Assembly (NCBI RefSeq): GCF_023151555.2
Contig: NZ_CP100425.1
Span: forward strand, 3,348,001 to 3,412,000
DNA length: 64,000 nt
Source: Photobacterium sp. CCB-ST2H9
GTDB taxonomy: Bacteria > Pseudomonadota > Gammaproteobacteria > Enterobacterales > Vibrionaceae
Reading direction: 5' to 3'
How positions within the stretch are numbered: position 1 is the first letter of the stretch; each line of letters opens with the position of its first letter. Position numbers and translations under genes: made by a program. Of this stretch, positions 17,690 through 26,111 are shown one piece after another. The notes below the pieces were generated by a model. That model did no database searches and was not told where the DNA came from. It saw only the letters and a program-made list of their open reading frames with translations.

Positions 17690-18988
17690 ATGAAAATTCT
17701 TGTGATTGGTAACGGCGGCCGCGAGCACGCGCTGGGTTGGAAAGCGGCACAGTCTGCACAGGTCGAGAAAGTCTTCGTTGCACCGGGCAACGCTGGTACC
17801 GCACTGGAGCCAAAACTGGAAAATGTTGCGATTGGTGTTGAGGATGTCCCGGCACTGGTGGCATTTGCCAAAGAAAATGAAATTGCCCTGACCATCGTCG
17901 GTCCGGAAGCGCCGCTGGTGATCGGTGTCGTCGATGCCTTCCGCGAGGCTGGTTTGCCGATTTTCGGTCCGACGCAAGCGGCAGCGCAGCTGGAAGGCTC
18001 CAAAGCTTTCACCAAAGACTTTCTGGCCCGTCATCAGATCCCGACCGCGGAATATCAGAACTTCACCGAAATTGAACCCGCGCTGGCCTACCTGCAAGAA
18101 AAAGGCGCCCCGATTGTCGTGAAAGCCGACGGTCTGGCTGCCGGGAAAGGCGTGATTGTCGCCATGACCCTGGAAGAAGCGGAAGCCGCAGTACGTGACA
18201 TGCTGGCCGGCAATGCATTCGGCGAAGCTGGTCACCGTGTGGTCATCGAAGAATTTCTGGATGGCGAGGAAGCCAGCTTTATCGTCATGGTTGACGGCAA
18301 AAACATCCTGCCGATGGCCACCAGTCAGGACCACAAACGCGTCGGCAACGGCGACACCGGCCCGAACACCGGTGGTATGGGCGCTTATTCTCCGGCACCA
18401 GTTGTGACTCCTGACATCCACCAGCGCGTGATGGATAAAGTGATCAAACCAACCGTTGAAGGCATGGCCGCGGAAGGAAACCCATATACAGGTTTTCTGT
18501 ATGCTGGTCTGATGATCATGGCCGACGGTACCCCGAAAGTCATTGAGTACAATTGCCGTTTCGGCGATCCGGAAACCCAACCAATCATGCTGCGCCTGCA
18601 ATCCGATCTGGTTGAACTGTGCCTGGCTGCGGTGGACGGGAAACTGGATACCGTTGATTCCCAGTGGGACCCGCGTGCCGCCATTGGCGTCGTGCTGGCT
18701 GCCGGCGGTTACCCGGCTGCCTACAACAAAGGGGACGTGATTTCCGGCCTGCCTGAGCAAGATGGCGATGCCGAGAAAATCTTCCATGCCGGCACGGCCA
18801 GCAAAGACGGCCAGGTTGTGACAAACGGCGGTCGTGTGCTTTGTGCCACAGCGATGGGGACAACCGTCTCTGAAGCCCAGCAACGCGCTTATGCCCTGGC
18901 GAAACAAGTCAGCTGGGATGGTGTTTTCTACCGCGATGACATTGGTTACCGTGCAATTGCCCGTGAGCAACAATCATCCAATGGTTGA
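17690..18988 (+). CDS. purD: phosphoribosylamine-glycine ligase (GAR synthetase)
   Basis: ATP-grasp enzyme for the second step of purine synthesis, joining glycine to phosphoribosylamine. The 432 residues (429 in E. coli) begin with MKILVIGNGGREHALGWK, then the ATP-grasp core with VVKADGLAAGKGV, DHKRVGNGDTGPNTGGMGAY (about 213-232) and EYNCRFGDPETQ, which carries metal ligands. AAAGGA lies 7 bases before the ATG. It forms the purHD operon with the gene before it, and a strong terminator closes the unit. Confidence 0.98.
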   Translation: MKILVIGNGGREHALGWKAAQSAQVEKVFVAPGNAGTALEPKLENVAIGVEDVPALVAFAKENEIALTIVGPEAPLVIGVVDAFREAGLPIFGPTQAAAQLEGSKAFTKDFLARHQIPTAEYQNFTEIEPALAYLQEKGAPIVVKADGLAAGKGVIVAMTLEEAEAAVRDMLAGNAFGEAGHRVVIEEFLDGEEASFIVMVDGKNILPMATSQDHKRVGNGDTGPNTGGMGAYSPAPVVTPDIHQRVMDKVIKPTVEGMAAEGNPYTGFLYAGLMIMADGTPKVIEYNCRFGDPETQPIMLRLQSDLVELCLAAVDGKLDTVDSQWDPRAAIGVVLAAGGYPAAYNKGDVISGLPEQDGDAEKIFHAGTASKDGQVVTNGGRVLCATAMGTTVSEAQQRAYALAKQVSWDGVFYRDDIGYRAIAREQQSSNG

Positions 18989-19008
18989 TGACACAGCCGG
19001 ATAAAGAT

Positions 19009-19033
19009 AAGGCGCCTGACGGCGCCTTTGTTT
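19009..19033 (+). terminator. intrinsic terminator of purHD
   Basis: A perfect 8-bp stem AAGGCGCC / GGCGCCTT with a TGAC loop is followed by TGTTT. Confidence 0.85.
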
Positions 19034-19054
19034 CATTCGGGTGTGTTCTCACGC

Positions 19055-19726
19055 TCAGGAAGCATCCAGTAAAACCGGCTTTGTCAGACACTGCTGGGAA
19101 GAAACACGGCTCAGCAACACCGCATCTGCGGTCAGCTTGCCACGGCCATCAGACTTCGCCACCATCGCAACATAACCGGGTTTTACCGGGATATGCTGCC
19201 AGTCCACCTTGTGCTCAGAGTGATCGCTGCAACGGATAAAACGCTGTCCGTCCCATACCCCTTGCATTAGCTCCAGACCGTCACGGGACTGTGCCTTCAC
19301 CACAGCAATCGCCTGTTCTGCCTGCTGGCTGAGCTGATGAAGCTGCGTATCCGACAGCGGAAAAACACTCTCTCCCACCTTGTAACGCTGGAAAACCGCC
19401 TCGCCGTGCTGATCATAACGCACATGCAGCTCAAACGGCTGCAGCGCATCATCTTTCAGCGCCGTTCCTGTACGCTTCAGCTCACGCAGTTGTCCTTCCC
19501 GCCAGCGGTATTCAGTCTGGTATTCACCATACTCACCCATCCATACACGTTCAGATAAAAATTCAGGTCTGGACTGACGGATCCCGGCCCAGTACAGAGA
19601 CGATGCGTCACCGGCGACCTGGCCGCCACTCAGGCGTTCTAACGAAGAAAGTGCATGGGGTGTCATGAGCGTACTGCCACAGGCAGTGAGAAGGAGAGAA
19701 ATAAAAATCAGGCAGGTTCGTTTCAT
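19055..19726 (-). CDS. DUF1481 (YjaH-like) lipoprotein
   Basis: A 223-residue putative lipoprotein. The N-terminus MKRTCLIFISLLLTACGS is a type II signal peptide with lipobox LTAC, so Cys16 would be lipidated. No Asp at +2 is present (Gly), which predicts transfer to the outer membrane. The mature part is soluble with paired Cys residues near the C-terminus (Cys in FIRCSDH and SQQCLTK). The position downstream of hupA matches the E. coli hupA-yjaH pair, the main basis for the family call. Its function is unknown. The hupA terminator sits directly in front of its start codon, so it is probably expressed by read-through or its own weak promoter. Confidence 0.85.
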   Translation of the reverse strand: MKRTCLIFISLLLTACGSTLMTPHALSSLERLSGGQVAGDASSLYWAGIRQSRPEFLSERVWMGEYGEYQTEYRWREGQLRELKRTGTALKDDALQPFELHVRYDQHGEAVFQRYKVGESVFPLSDTQLHQLSQQAEQAIAVVKAQSRDGLELMQGVWDGQRFIRCSDHSEHKVDWQHIPVKPGYVAMVAKSDGRGKLTADAVLLSRVSSQQCLTKPVLLDAS

Positions 19727-19765
19727 AAAAGAAAAACTCCGCCGAGAAGGATCGTCGACGGAGTT
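19727..19765 (-). terminator. intrinsic terminator after hupA
   Basis: On the minus strand AACTCCGTCG and CGGCGGAGTT pair with one mismatch across an 11-nt loop. A T-rich run TTTTTCTTTT follows, which abuts the start codon of the DUF1481 gene. Confidence 0.8.
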
Positions 19766-19769
19766 GAGA

Positions 19770-20042
19770 TTATTTTACAGAATCTTTCAGCGCTTTACCG
19801 GCTACGAAAGCTGGTACGTTTGCCGCTGCGATCTGGATCTCTTTACCCGTCTGTGGGTTACGGCCAGTGCGTGCAGCGCGGTGGTTTACTTTAAATGTAC
19901 CAAAGCCAATAAGTTGAACCTGGTCACCGGATTTCAGTGCTTCGGTGATGCCGCTCAGGGTAGATTCCAGCGCGTCTTTCGCTTGCGCTTTAGTCAGATC
20001 CGCTTGTTCAGCAATCAGTTCAATCAGTTGGGTCTTGTTCAT
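19770..20042 (-). CDS. hupA: DNA-binding protein HU-alpha
   Basis: Histone-like nucleoid protein that bends and compacts DNA as a dimer. The 90 residues match HU exactly: helical dimerisation half ([20 protein letters not shown]), the GFGTF turn, and the DNA-binding arm with [14 protein letters not shown] (about 56-69). The residue pattern and neighbours (yjaG, hemE, DUF1481) fit HupA rather than HupB. AAGGGA precedes the ATG. Confidence 0.98.
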   Translation of the reverse strand: MNKTQLIELIAEQADLTKAQAKDALESTLSGITEALKSGDQVQLIGFGTFKVNHRAARTGRNPQTGKEIQIAAANVPAFVAGKALKDSVK

Positions 20043-20269
20043 TCGGTTTCCCTTCTAAGGTTTTTTCTTCAGACGCATCCACTCTAATTCAAAAGAAGCC
20101 CATGTGGCAAAGGTTTGTCTGTCTTCCTGTGGTCGGCTGCGGGCTCTTTAACCATAAACTGAGCGCAAGTTCACAAATTGTTACTATCCTGAAGAATGTG
20201 CTGGTTGCTTTTGCTCCGTACAACACCAATAAATGGGGTGATTTTTCCGATGAGAGCTGTCTAAACCGC

Positions 20270-21334
20270 ATGATACTTCTGACCCTTTACATCGCGATTG
20301 CGATTGGTATTTCATTTATCTGTTCCGTCCTTGAAGCCGTTTTGCTGAGCATTTCCCCCAGTTATGTCGGCACTTTGCGTCAGCAGTCCCACCCGATGGC
20401 TGACAAACTGACAGAGCTGAAAAACAACATCGACCGGCCGCTGGCATCCATTCTGACCCTGAACACCATCGCCCATACCATTGGTGCTGCTACGGCGGGT
20501 GCTCAGGCTGCGGTGGTTTTCGGCAGCCAATGGCTGGGCGTCTTCTCCGCTGCACTGACAGTCGGCATTCTGCTGCTGTCTGAAATCATTCCGAAAACCA
20601 TTGGAGCCACCTACTGGCGCCAGCTGGCGCCGCTGACCGCCCGGGTGCTGAGTGTCATGGTCTGGCTGTTACGGCCAATTGTCTGGGTCTCCGAGCAGAT
20701 CACCCGCCGCTTGTCGCAGGGCCACCAGCCGCCCAAACTGCGTGATGAACTGTCGGCCATGGCGATGCTGGCCAAAGAATCCGGTGAACTTGCCGAAGGC
20801 GAGTCAAAAATCATGCATAACCTGCTGCAGTTCTGTGATGTCAGCGTCACCAAAATCATGACGCCCCGTCCGGTACTGTTTCGGGTCGAGGACAATCTGA
20901 CCATCAATGAGTTTCTGGCGACAGCCAAAGACAGCCCGTTCTCACGCCCGCTGATTTACCGGGGCAGCAAGGACAATATCCTGGGGTTTGTTCACCGGCT
21001 GGAACTGTTTGCCGAGAGCCAGAGCGGCCGGGGCAACATCCTCCTCAGCGAGATGATGCGTCCGCTGCCGGTCGTGATGAATATTGATACCGTCCCGGTT
21101 GCCTTTGAGAAGCTGATGAAGGCAAGGGCCCAGCTGGCATTGGTTGTGGATGAATATGGGACGGTGATGGGTCTGGTCACGCTGGAAGACGTCTTTGAGA
21201 GCCTGGTCGGCGAGGAAATTGTCGATGAAGCCGACATCAGCACCAGCATGCAGCAGCTCGCTTTCCAGCGCTGGGAACGCTGGAAGAAAAAACACAATGT
21301 CATCGAAAACCGCGACGAGGACGATACCCCGTAA
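20270..21334 (+). CDS. CNNM (DUF21) transmembrane and CBS-pair protein
   Basis: A 355-residue inner-membrane protein. The N-terminal CNNM/DUF21 domain has three to four membrane segments (about 5-25, 62-85, 90-112, 125-145) with SEIIPKTIGATYW, then a linker and two CBS motifs (about 205-320, including MTPRPVLF and VVDEYGTVMGLVTLEDVFE). Family members are linked to magnesium or cobalt export. Unlike YfjD/CorB-type proteins it ends about 35 residues after the CBS pair and lacks a C-terminal CorC_HlyC domain. The ATG at 20270 is chosen because the membrane domain starts there; an upstream in-frame ATG at 20102 would overlap the hupA promoter region. The ribosome site is weak. Confidence 0.85.
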   Translation: MILLTLYIAIAIGISFICSVLEAVLLSISPSYVGTLRQQSHPMADKLTELKNNIDRPLASILTLNTIAHTIGAATAGAQAAVVFGSQWLGVFSAALTVGILLLSEIIPKTIGATYWRQLAPLTARVLSVMVWLLRPIVWVSEQITRRLSQGHQPPKLRDELSAMAMLAKESGELAEGESKIMHNLLQFCDVSVTKIMTPRPVLFRVEDNLTINEFLATAKDSPFSRPLIYRGSKDNILGFVHRLELFAESQSGRGNILLSEMMRPLPVVMNIDTVPVAFEKLMKARAQLALVVDEYGTVMGLVTLEDVFESLVGEEIVDEADISTSMQQLAFQRWERWKKKHNVIENRDEDDTP

Positions 21335-21339
21335 AGAAA

Positions 21340-21365
21340 AACGGCAGGATGTTACTCCTGCCGTT
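21340..21365. terminator. bidirectional terminator between the CNNM gene and yjaG
   Basis: A perfect stem AACGGCAGGA / TCCTGCCGTT with a 6-nt loop is flanked by A and T runs, and lies between convergent genes. Confidence 0.8.
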
Positions 21366-21391
21366 CCTTCAAATGCTGCGCATGACTCACA

Positions 21392-21979
21392 TCAGAGCGC
21401 AATGCCAATGTTGCTGACACAAGCCTCACGCAGTTCTCTGCGCAAATCTTTAATCAGTTCAATATCCCGGCTTTCCGCATCTTTGAGCGCACGGAAAATC
21501 GCCCACTGGACATCCCACTCTTCACAGACGGCCTGATTTTCCTTCTGATTCTCGTTGGTAATCGCTTCACCTGTCTGCGCTTCTTCCAGATTTACTACCG
21601 TCTCAACCGACAGTGAACTGATGCTCAGCGCAATCTCAGGGATCTGATCACGATCCAGCAGCGCATGCAGTACGTCAGACAGAGCGACGCAGGCATCAAT
21701 GGCCGGACTGACGGCATACAAATCATAGTCGTCCGCCGCCGGGACCATTTCTTCCAGCTTCTCCAGCTGGCGCTCGAAATTGATCTTGGCATTTTTTACC
21801 GTCAGAATTTCCCAGACACTGTCGAGAATTAAACGGTAAGGCTGAGGGTCGGCAAACCCGGTCTCACGGCAGAAAAACGCATAGTTCGGATACATCCGCT
21901 CACACAGCGATGCCATAAATGTAAGATATTGCCAGGATTCAAATTTTTCTAAGCGAAGCTGAATTGGATTTTTAAGCAT
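21392..21979 (-). CDS. yjaG: YjaG family protein (DUF416)
   Basis: A 195-residue soluble, mostly helical protein of unknown function. Recognisable family stretches are the N-terminal PIQLRLEKFESWQYLTFMASLCERMYP region and YDLYAVSPAIDACVALSDVLHALL (about 85-108). An acidic segment (about 125-152) follows, and the C-terminus is charged. The E. coli order hemE-nfi-yjaG-hupA is retained in outline here, with other genes inserted. No catalytic motif is visible. Confidence 0.9.
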   Translation of the reverse strand: MLKNPIQLRLEKFESWQYLTFMASLCERMYPNYAFFCRETGFADPQPYRLILDSVWEILTVKNAKINFERQLEKLEEMVPAADDYDLYAVSPAIDACVALSDVLHALLDRDQIPEIALSISSLSVETVVNLEEAQTGEAITNENQKENQAVCEEWDVQWAIFRALKDAESRDIELIKDLRRELREACVSNIGIAL

Positions 21980-22047
21980 GGGATAATCTGTCTGAAAGCG
22001 TTGGTTGAATTTTACTTGATAAGCTGCCTGTGCAAAAGGAAAAAGCC

Positions 22048-22959
22048 ATGCATCAACTCTGTATTATCTCCCGGCGGTACGAGCTGTACCGTCAACTCAT
22101 CGAAAACGCCGCACTTCCGGAACTGGCACTGACAGACAATCCGGCGGAAGCGACCCTGGTTCTGGCCGATCCGCCGCTGCTGACAGGCAGACTGGAAGAA
22201 TTTTCAAACCTGCACTGGGTGCAGTCAACGTATGCCGGGATTGACGCCCTCATCCGCCCCGGATTACGGAAAGATTACACCCTGACCAATATCCGTGGTC
22301 TCTTCGGCCAGCTGATCAGTGAGTATGTCCTGGGTCTCCTCTTCAGCCACCAGCGGCATTTTGCCAGGTATCATGAGCAACAACAGCAAGGGATATGGCG
22401 GCAGCATCACTACAACTCCCTGGCTGGTAAAACCATGGTGATCCTGGGTACCGGCACCATCGGCCAGCACCTGGCCCAATCAGCCCGGGCACTCGGTATG
22501 ACGATTTATGGTGTGAACCGCTCCGGTGAGACCCCGAATAACAGCTTTGCCCGGGTCTTCCCGATCGAACAGCTGACCGGGGTATTACCGCAGGCTGATA
22601 TCGTGGTTTCCATTCTGCCCGCCACAGAACTGAGCAATGATGTACTCAACGCAGAGAGTCTGAGCCACTGCCGGGATGTATTGCTGTTCAATGTCGGCCG
22701 CGGCAATGCCGTCTGCGAACCGGGCCTGATTCAGGCGCTGGAAAGTGGTGCCGTGGCACACGCTTTTCTGGATGTCTTTAAGCAGGAGCCACTGCCTGCA
22801 ACGCATCCGTTCTGGCAGCATCCGCGTATCACGGTTACACCACATATTGCTGCCGAGAGCTTCCCGGAACAGGTGATGGAGATATTCAAAACCAACTACC
22901 TGCGCTATGTTGAAGGAAAGCCACTGCAATTTCAGATTGATTTTGAGCGGGGTTATTAA
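22048..22959 (+). CDS. D-isomer-specific 2-hydroxyacid dehydrogenase
   Basis: A 303-residue NAD(P)-dependent oxidoreductase of 2-keto acids such as glyoxylate or hydroxypyruvate; the exact substrate cannot be read from sequence. The nucleotide-binding motif GTGTIG is at 134-139 and the family triad is complete: Arg218 (in NVGRGN), Glu247 (in KQEPLP) and His266 (in TPHIAAES). It resembles the GhrA branch more than SerA or PdxB. ATG 22048 follows AAAAGGA at 7 bases; an in-frame GTG at 22030 is less likely. The next gene starts 8 bp after its stop, so the two are probably cotranscribed. Confidence 0.9.
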   Translation: MHQLCIISRRYELYRQLIENAALPELALTDNPAEATLVLADPPLLTGRLEEFSNLHWVQSTYAGIDALIRPGLRKDYTLTNIRGLFGQLISEYVLGLLFSHQRHFARYHEQQQQGIWRQHHYNSLAGKTMVILGTGTIGQHLAQSARALGMTIYGVNRSGETPNNSFARVFPIEQLTGVLPQADIVVSILPATELSNDVLNAESLSHCRDVLLFNVGRGNAVCEPGLIQALESGAVAHAFLDVFKQEPLPATHPFWQHPRITVTPHIAAESFPEQVMEIFKTNYLRYVEGKPLQFQIDFERGY

Positions 22960-22967
22960 ACCTGCCG

Positions 22968-23567
22968 ATGAAAACAAATCCAACCCCGAACGTCTTGCCC
23001 GCGTTATTACATCAGATCCGTCAGTGTACGCTGTGTCAGGCCCACTTGCCGCTCGGACCGCGGCCGGTCATTCAGGCCAGCAGTGAAGCACGGCTGATGA
23101 TTGTCGGTCAGGCGCCGGGCACTCGGGTGCATGACACCGGAATTCCCTGGAATGATCCAAGCGGTGACCGGCTACGCCGCTGGCTCGAACTCGACAGGGA
23201 GACCTTCTATGATCCCAGCCGCATCGCCATCATGCCCATGGGACTATGCTATCCGGGCAAAGGCAAAAGCGGCGATCTGCCGCCCAGACCTGAATGCGCC
23301 CCTCAGTGGCACGGCCAGGTCTGGCCCTTACTGCCCAATATCGGAATGACGCTGCTGGTCGGGCAGTACGCGCAGAACTATTATCTGCCCGACAAACCCA
23401 AAACCCTGACCGAGACGGTCCGGGCCTGGCGGCAATGGGCACCGACTTACCTGCCGCTGCCTCATCCTTCGCCCCGCAATACGCTGTGGCTGAAGAAAAA
23501 TCCCTGGTTTGAAGCCGAAGTTGTGCCTTACATCCGGGACTATGTCCACCAGCATCTGGGCTTATAA
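22968..23567 (+). CDS. uracil-DNA glycosylase superfamily protein with Fe-S ligands
   Basis: A 199-residue protein of the UDG superfamily. Motif 1 is VGQAPGTR (46-53) and motif 3 is HPSPRN (166-171). Four cysteines at 20, 23, 94 and 110 reproduce the Cys-x2-Cys ... Cys-x15-Cys spacing of the 4Fe-4S ligands in family 4/5 UDGs. Motif 1 has Gln-Ala-Pro-Gly where family 4 enzymes typically have Glu-Ala-Pro-Gly, so activity on uracil is not assured. It may be a repair glycosylase with another substrate or a non-catalytic relative. It is 8 bp downstream of the hydroxyacid dehydrogenase and ends at a bidirectional terminator. Confidence 0.85.
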   Translation: MKTNPTPNVLPALLHQIRQCTLCQAHLPLGPRPVIQASSEARLMIVGQAPGTRVHDTGIPWNDPSGDRLRRWLELDRETFYDPSRIAIMPMGLCYPGKGKSGDLPPRPECAPQWHGQVWPLLPNIGMTLLVGQYAQNYYLPDKPKTLTETVRAWRQWAPTYLPLPHPSPRNTLWLKKNPWFEAEVVPYIRDYVHQHLGL

Positions 23568-23576
23568 CGCATACAA

Positions 23577-23602
23577 AAAAGCGAGCCATCGGGCTCGCTT
23601 TT
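23577..23602. terminator. bidirectional terminator between the UDG-like gene and hemE
   Basis: AAAAGCGAGCC pairs with GGCTCGCTTTT around a short loop, A and T runs flank it, and the genes on either side converge. Confidence 0.88.
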
Positions 23603-23624
23603 CACTGCTGATAACGCGGTCTGC

Positions 23625-24689
23625 TTACTTGTGGTAAGGCGCTGACAGCTCATGCACCGCCTCAACAAAGACCCCGGCATTTTCCGGCGGTACGTCGAGG
23701 TGAATCCCGTGGCCCAGATTGAAGACATGGCCGGTGCCTTCACCAAACCCAGACAGAATGCCTGCCACTTCTTCGCGAATCCGCTCAGGTGATGCGTACA
23801 GCATCGAAGGATCCATATTGCCCTGCAAGGCAACTTTATCGCCCACCCGGCGCTTGGCATCCGCAATATCAATCGTCCAGTCCAGACCGACAGCATCACA
23901 GCCCGTTGCTGCAATCGCTTCCAGCCACATGCCGCCGTTCTTCGTGAACAGAGTCACCGGTACACGGCGTCCTTCGTTTTCACGGATCAGACCATCCACA
24001 ATCTTATGCATGTACTGCAGCGAGAAGAGTTTGTAGTCACGTGGCGTCAGTACACCACCCCAGGTATCAAACACCATCACCGACTGAGCACCCGCTTTGA
24101 TCTGCGCATTCAGATACGAGATCACGCTGTCTGCCAGCTTGTCCAGCAAAGCATGCAATACTGCAGGCTCGGCATACATCATCTTTTTGATCTTGGTGAA
24201 TGCCTTGGTGCTGCCACCTTCCACCATATACGTGGCCAGTGTCCACGGGCTGCCGGAGAAACCAATCAGCGGTACTTCACCTTGCAGGTCTTTGCGGATC
24301 TGACGGACAGCATTCATCACATATTGCAGTTCGCCTTCCGGATCCGGGATTCCGATTTTGTCGACATCCGCTTTACAGCTGATCGGACGCTCAAATTTCG
24401 GCCCTTCACCCGCTTCAAAGTAAAGTCCCAGGCCCATGGCATCCGGTATGGTCAGGATGTCAGAAAACAGAATGGCCGCATCCAGAGGAAAACGACGCAA
24501 TGGCTGCAGCGTGACTTCACTGGCCAGTTCCGCATTTTTGCACAGCGACATAAAGTCACCGGCCTGGCTCCGGGTCGCCCGGTATTCAGGCAGATAACGG
24601 CCCGCCTGACGCATCATCCAAACAGGCGTACAGTCAACCGGTTGCTTGAGCAAAGCACGCAGATAACGATCGTTTTTCAATTCTGTCAT
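23625..24689 (-). CDS. hemE: uroporphyrinogen decarboxylase
   Basis: Cytosolic haem-pathway enzyme that decarboxylates uroporphyrinogen III to coproporphyrinogen III. The 354 residues match E. coli HemE in length. The signature [16 protein letters not shown] (about 21-36) carries the substrate-binding Arg residues, followed by AAILFSDIL, with the key Asp, and [10 protein letters not shown]. The start at 24689 ([10 protein letters not shown]) has AGGA 8 bases upstream; an in-frame extension to 24764 has no family support. It shares a strand with nudC, but a small plus-strand ORF lies between them. Confidence 0.97.
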   Translation of the reverse strand: MTELKNDRYLRALLKQPVDCTPVWMMRQAGRYLPEYRATRSQAGDFMSLCKNAELASEVTLQPLRRFPLDAAILFSDILTIPDAMGLGLYFEAGEGPKFERPISCKADVDKIGIPDPEGELQYVMNAVRQIRKDLQGEVPLIGFSGSPWTLATYMVEGGSTKAFTKIKKMMYAEPAVLHALLDKLADSVISYLNAQIKAGAQSVMVFDTWGGVLTPRDYKLFSLQYMHKIVDGLIRENEGRRVPVTLFTKNGGMWLEAIAATGCDAVGLDWTIDIADAKRRVGDKVALQGNMDPSMLYASPERIREEVAGILSGFGEGTGHVFNLGHGIHLDVPPENAGVFVEAVHELSAPYHK

Positions 24690-24932
24690 TGTCAACATCC
24701 TGGCAAATAAGTGGCAGTATTGTAACACTCTGCCCCGGTAACAGCAGCCATGTATGACCGCCAAATCGTAATTAATGCTGACCGGAGCACATCCTGGATC
24801 ACCTGACCCGATGTGGGAAATTTATTTCATTTCTGATCATCTAATGTTGCAGATTTTTTAATCAGTTCTTTATCAATTCTCTGTTAATGTCAAAAGACGC
24901 CAATATCGGCGATGCAAAGAATTGGAGGATCT

Positions 24933-25112
24933 ATGAACCTGCAAGTTGTGATCGAATTTACTGAGTCTGGTGTGTATAAAGACCGATGCTGGGAGAGCGC
25001 TTTTAAAGCAAGCAAAGGCCAGCTGTACAGCGTGTCACCACAATATGCCGTCCAGCTGATCAAGCACTCAAAAGCCATTTTCCGGGCAATTCCGGAAACT
25101 CACCCGGAATAA
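24933..25112 (+). CDS. small hypothetical protein, 59 residues
   Basis: I do not recognise this family. The ORF has a strong ribosome site (TTGGAGGA 5 bases before ATG 24933) and a plausible promoter (TTGCAG at 24847-24852, 18 bp, TATCAA at 24871-24876). The product is soluble, has no signal or membrane segment, and contains one Cys and several aromatic residues. It is on the plus strand between minus-strand hemE and nudC, in a gap that in E. coli has no gene. The initiation signals make it credible; conservation is untested. Confidence 0.6.
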   Translation: MNLQVVIEFTESGVYKDRCWESAFKASKGQLYSVSPQYAVQLIKHSKAIFRAIPETHPE

Positions 25113-25161
25113 ATGAAGATGCTCCAATTCCCGGTCAATCCGGGACATCTCCGCTGACTGA

Positions 25162-25950
25162 TTAATCAGCCTCCCGAACTGCGGCTTCCTGCCGGATGGC
25201 ATCGCAAGTCGCCTGGATCAGACGAAAAGCAATTGTGCCCGGTGGCGCGACAGGCGGCAGCTGATCGTGCCTGAACCACCGGGCGTCCACCAGCTCTTCA
25301 TAATCCGGGCGGATATCACCACTCTGATAATCCGCCATAAAGCCCATCATCAGATTAGACGGAAACGCCCAGGGCTGGCTGTCGAAATACCGGATATTGG
25401 TCAACTGAATGCCTGTTTCTTCCGCCACTTCGCGCGCAACACAGGTTTCCAGCGTTTCACCAGCCTCGACAAAACCCGCGATCACCGTATACATCCCACT
25501 CTTATGACGGGGATGCTGTGCCAACAAAATCTGATCGCCCTTTCGCACGGCCACAATAATACACGGAGACACTCTGGGGTAATGAAACTGCAGGCAAGAC
25601 TGGCACTGCATCGCCAGGGTTTGCTTCGCAAGCTCTGTTTTACTACCGCATTCCGGGCAGTATCTCTGACTCTCGCACATGTGAGCCAATTGCATCGCTT
25701 TTCCGGCCAGCATAAAGAGATCCGGCTCTTCCCCCAACAATTCCCTCAGAGAATAAAAATATTTCTCTGGCAGCGTCCCGGGATCTTCCAGCCAGTTCAC
25801 CGCGCATCCCTGATGCTCTCCGATCGTCCGCGATCGTGCTTGATCCAGGCCCAAAGGTGGGTTCGGCGTAAGTGGTAACTTACCATCCACCAGATATATC
25901 CGGCGATCTCGGGTTACACACCAATAGGCGGGATCTTGCTTTTTTGACAT
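25162..25950 (-). CDS. nudC: NADH pyrophosphatase / RNA deNADding enzyme
   Basis: Nudix hydrolase that cleaves NADH to NMNH and AMP and removes NAD caps from RNA. The 262 residues include a zinc ribbon with Cys98, Cys101, Cys116 and Cys119, at the same numbering as E. coli NudC. The Nudix box GFVEAGETLETCVAREVAEE lies at about 159-178 and the family-specific SQPWAFPS at 191-198. The gene is divergent from rsd, as in E. coli. Confidence 0.97.
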   Translation of the reverse strand: MSKKQDPAYWCVTRDRRIYLVDGKLPLTPNPPLGLDQARSRTIGEHQGCAVNWLEDPGTLPEKYFYSLRELLGEEPDLFMLAGKAMQLAHMCESQRYCPECGSKTELAKQTLAMQCQSCLQFHYPRVSPCIIVAVRKGDQILLAQHPRHKSGMYTVIAGFVEAGETLETCVAREVAEETGIQLTNIRYFDSQPWAFPSNLMMGFMADYQSGDIRPDYEELVDARWFRHDQLPPVAPPGTIAFRLIQATCDAIRQEAAVREAD

Positions 25951-26033
25951 TGGCTATTCCTCTCTCCTTGCAGGGGTTTTGTTTTGCTGGCAATCTAAAC
26001 GTAACAACGGAATTTGGCTCTGCCATACATGGT

Positions 26034-26054
26034 ACTCTTAGAGCGTCTAAGAGT
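26034..26054. promoter_or_regulatory. 21-bp palindrome between nudC and rsd
   Basis: ACTCTTAGA and TCTAAGAGT are perfect 9-bp inverted repeats around GCG. TTGACA follows at once (26055-26060), so the element abuts a possible -35 box for rsd. No good -10 box is visible at the right spacing. It may be an operator; the bound protein is unknown. Confidence 0.5.
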
Positions 26055-26111
26055 TTGACAGGAATTGTTTTCTGCTCATGCAACATGCTGGGCGATCATG
26101 AGGACATGGTC

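Noticed and set aside
20102..20269. N-terminal extension of the CNNM protein by 56 residues
   Set aside because: It overlaps the upstream region of divergent hupA, has no family similarity, and the first membrane helix begins at the later ATG.
25872..26111. Long N-terminal extension of Rsd overlapping nudC
   Set aside because: Rsd proteins start at the ATG at 26112, which has a good ribosome site; the extension covers the nudC start and the palindrome.
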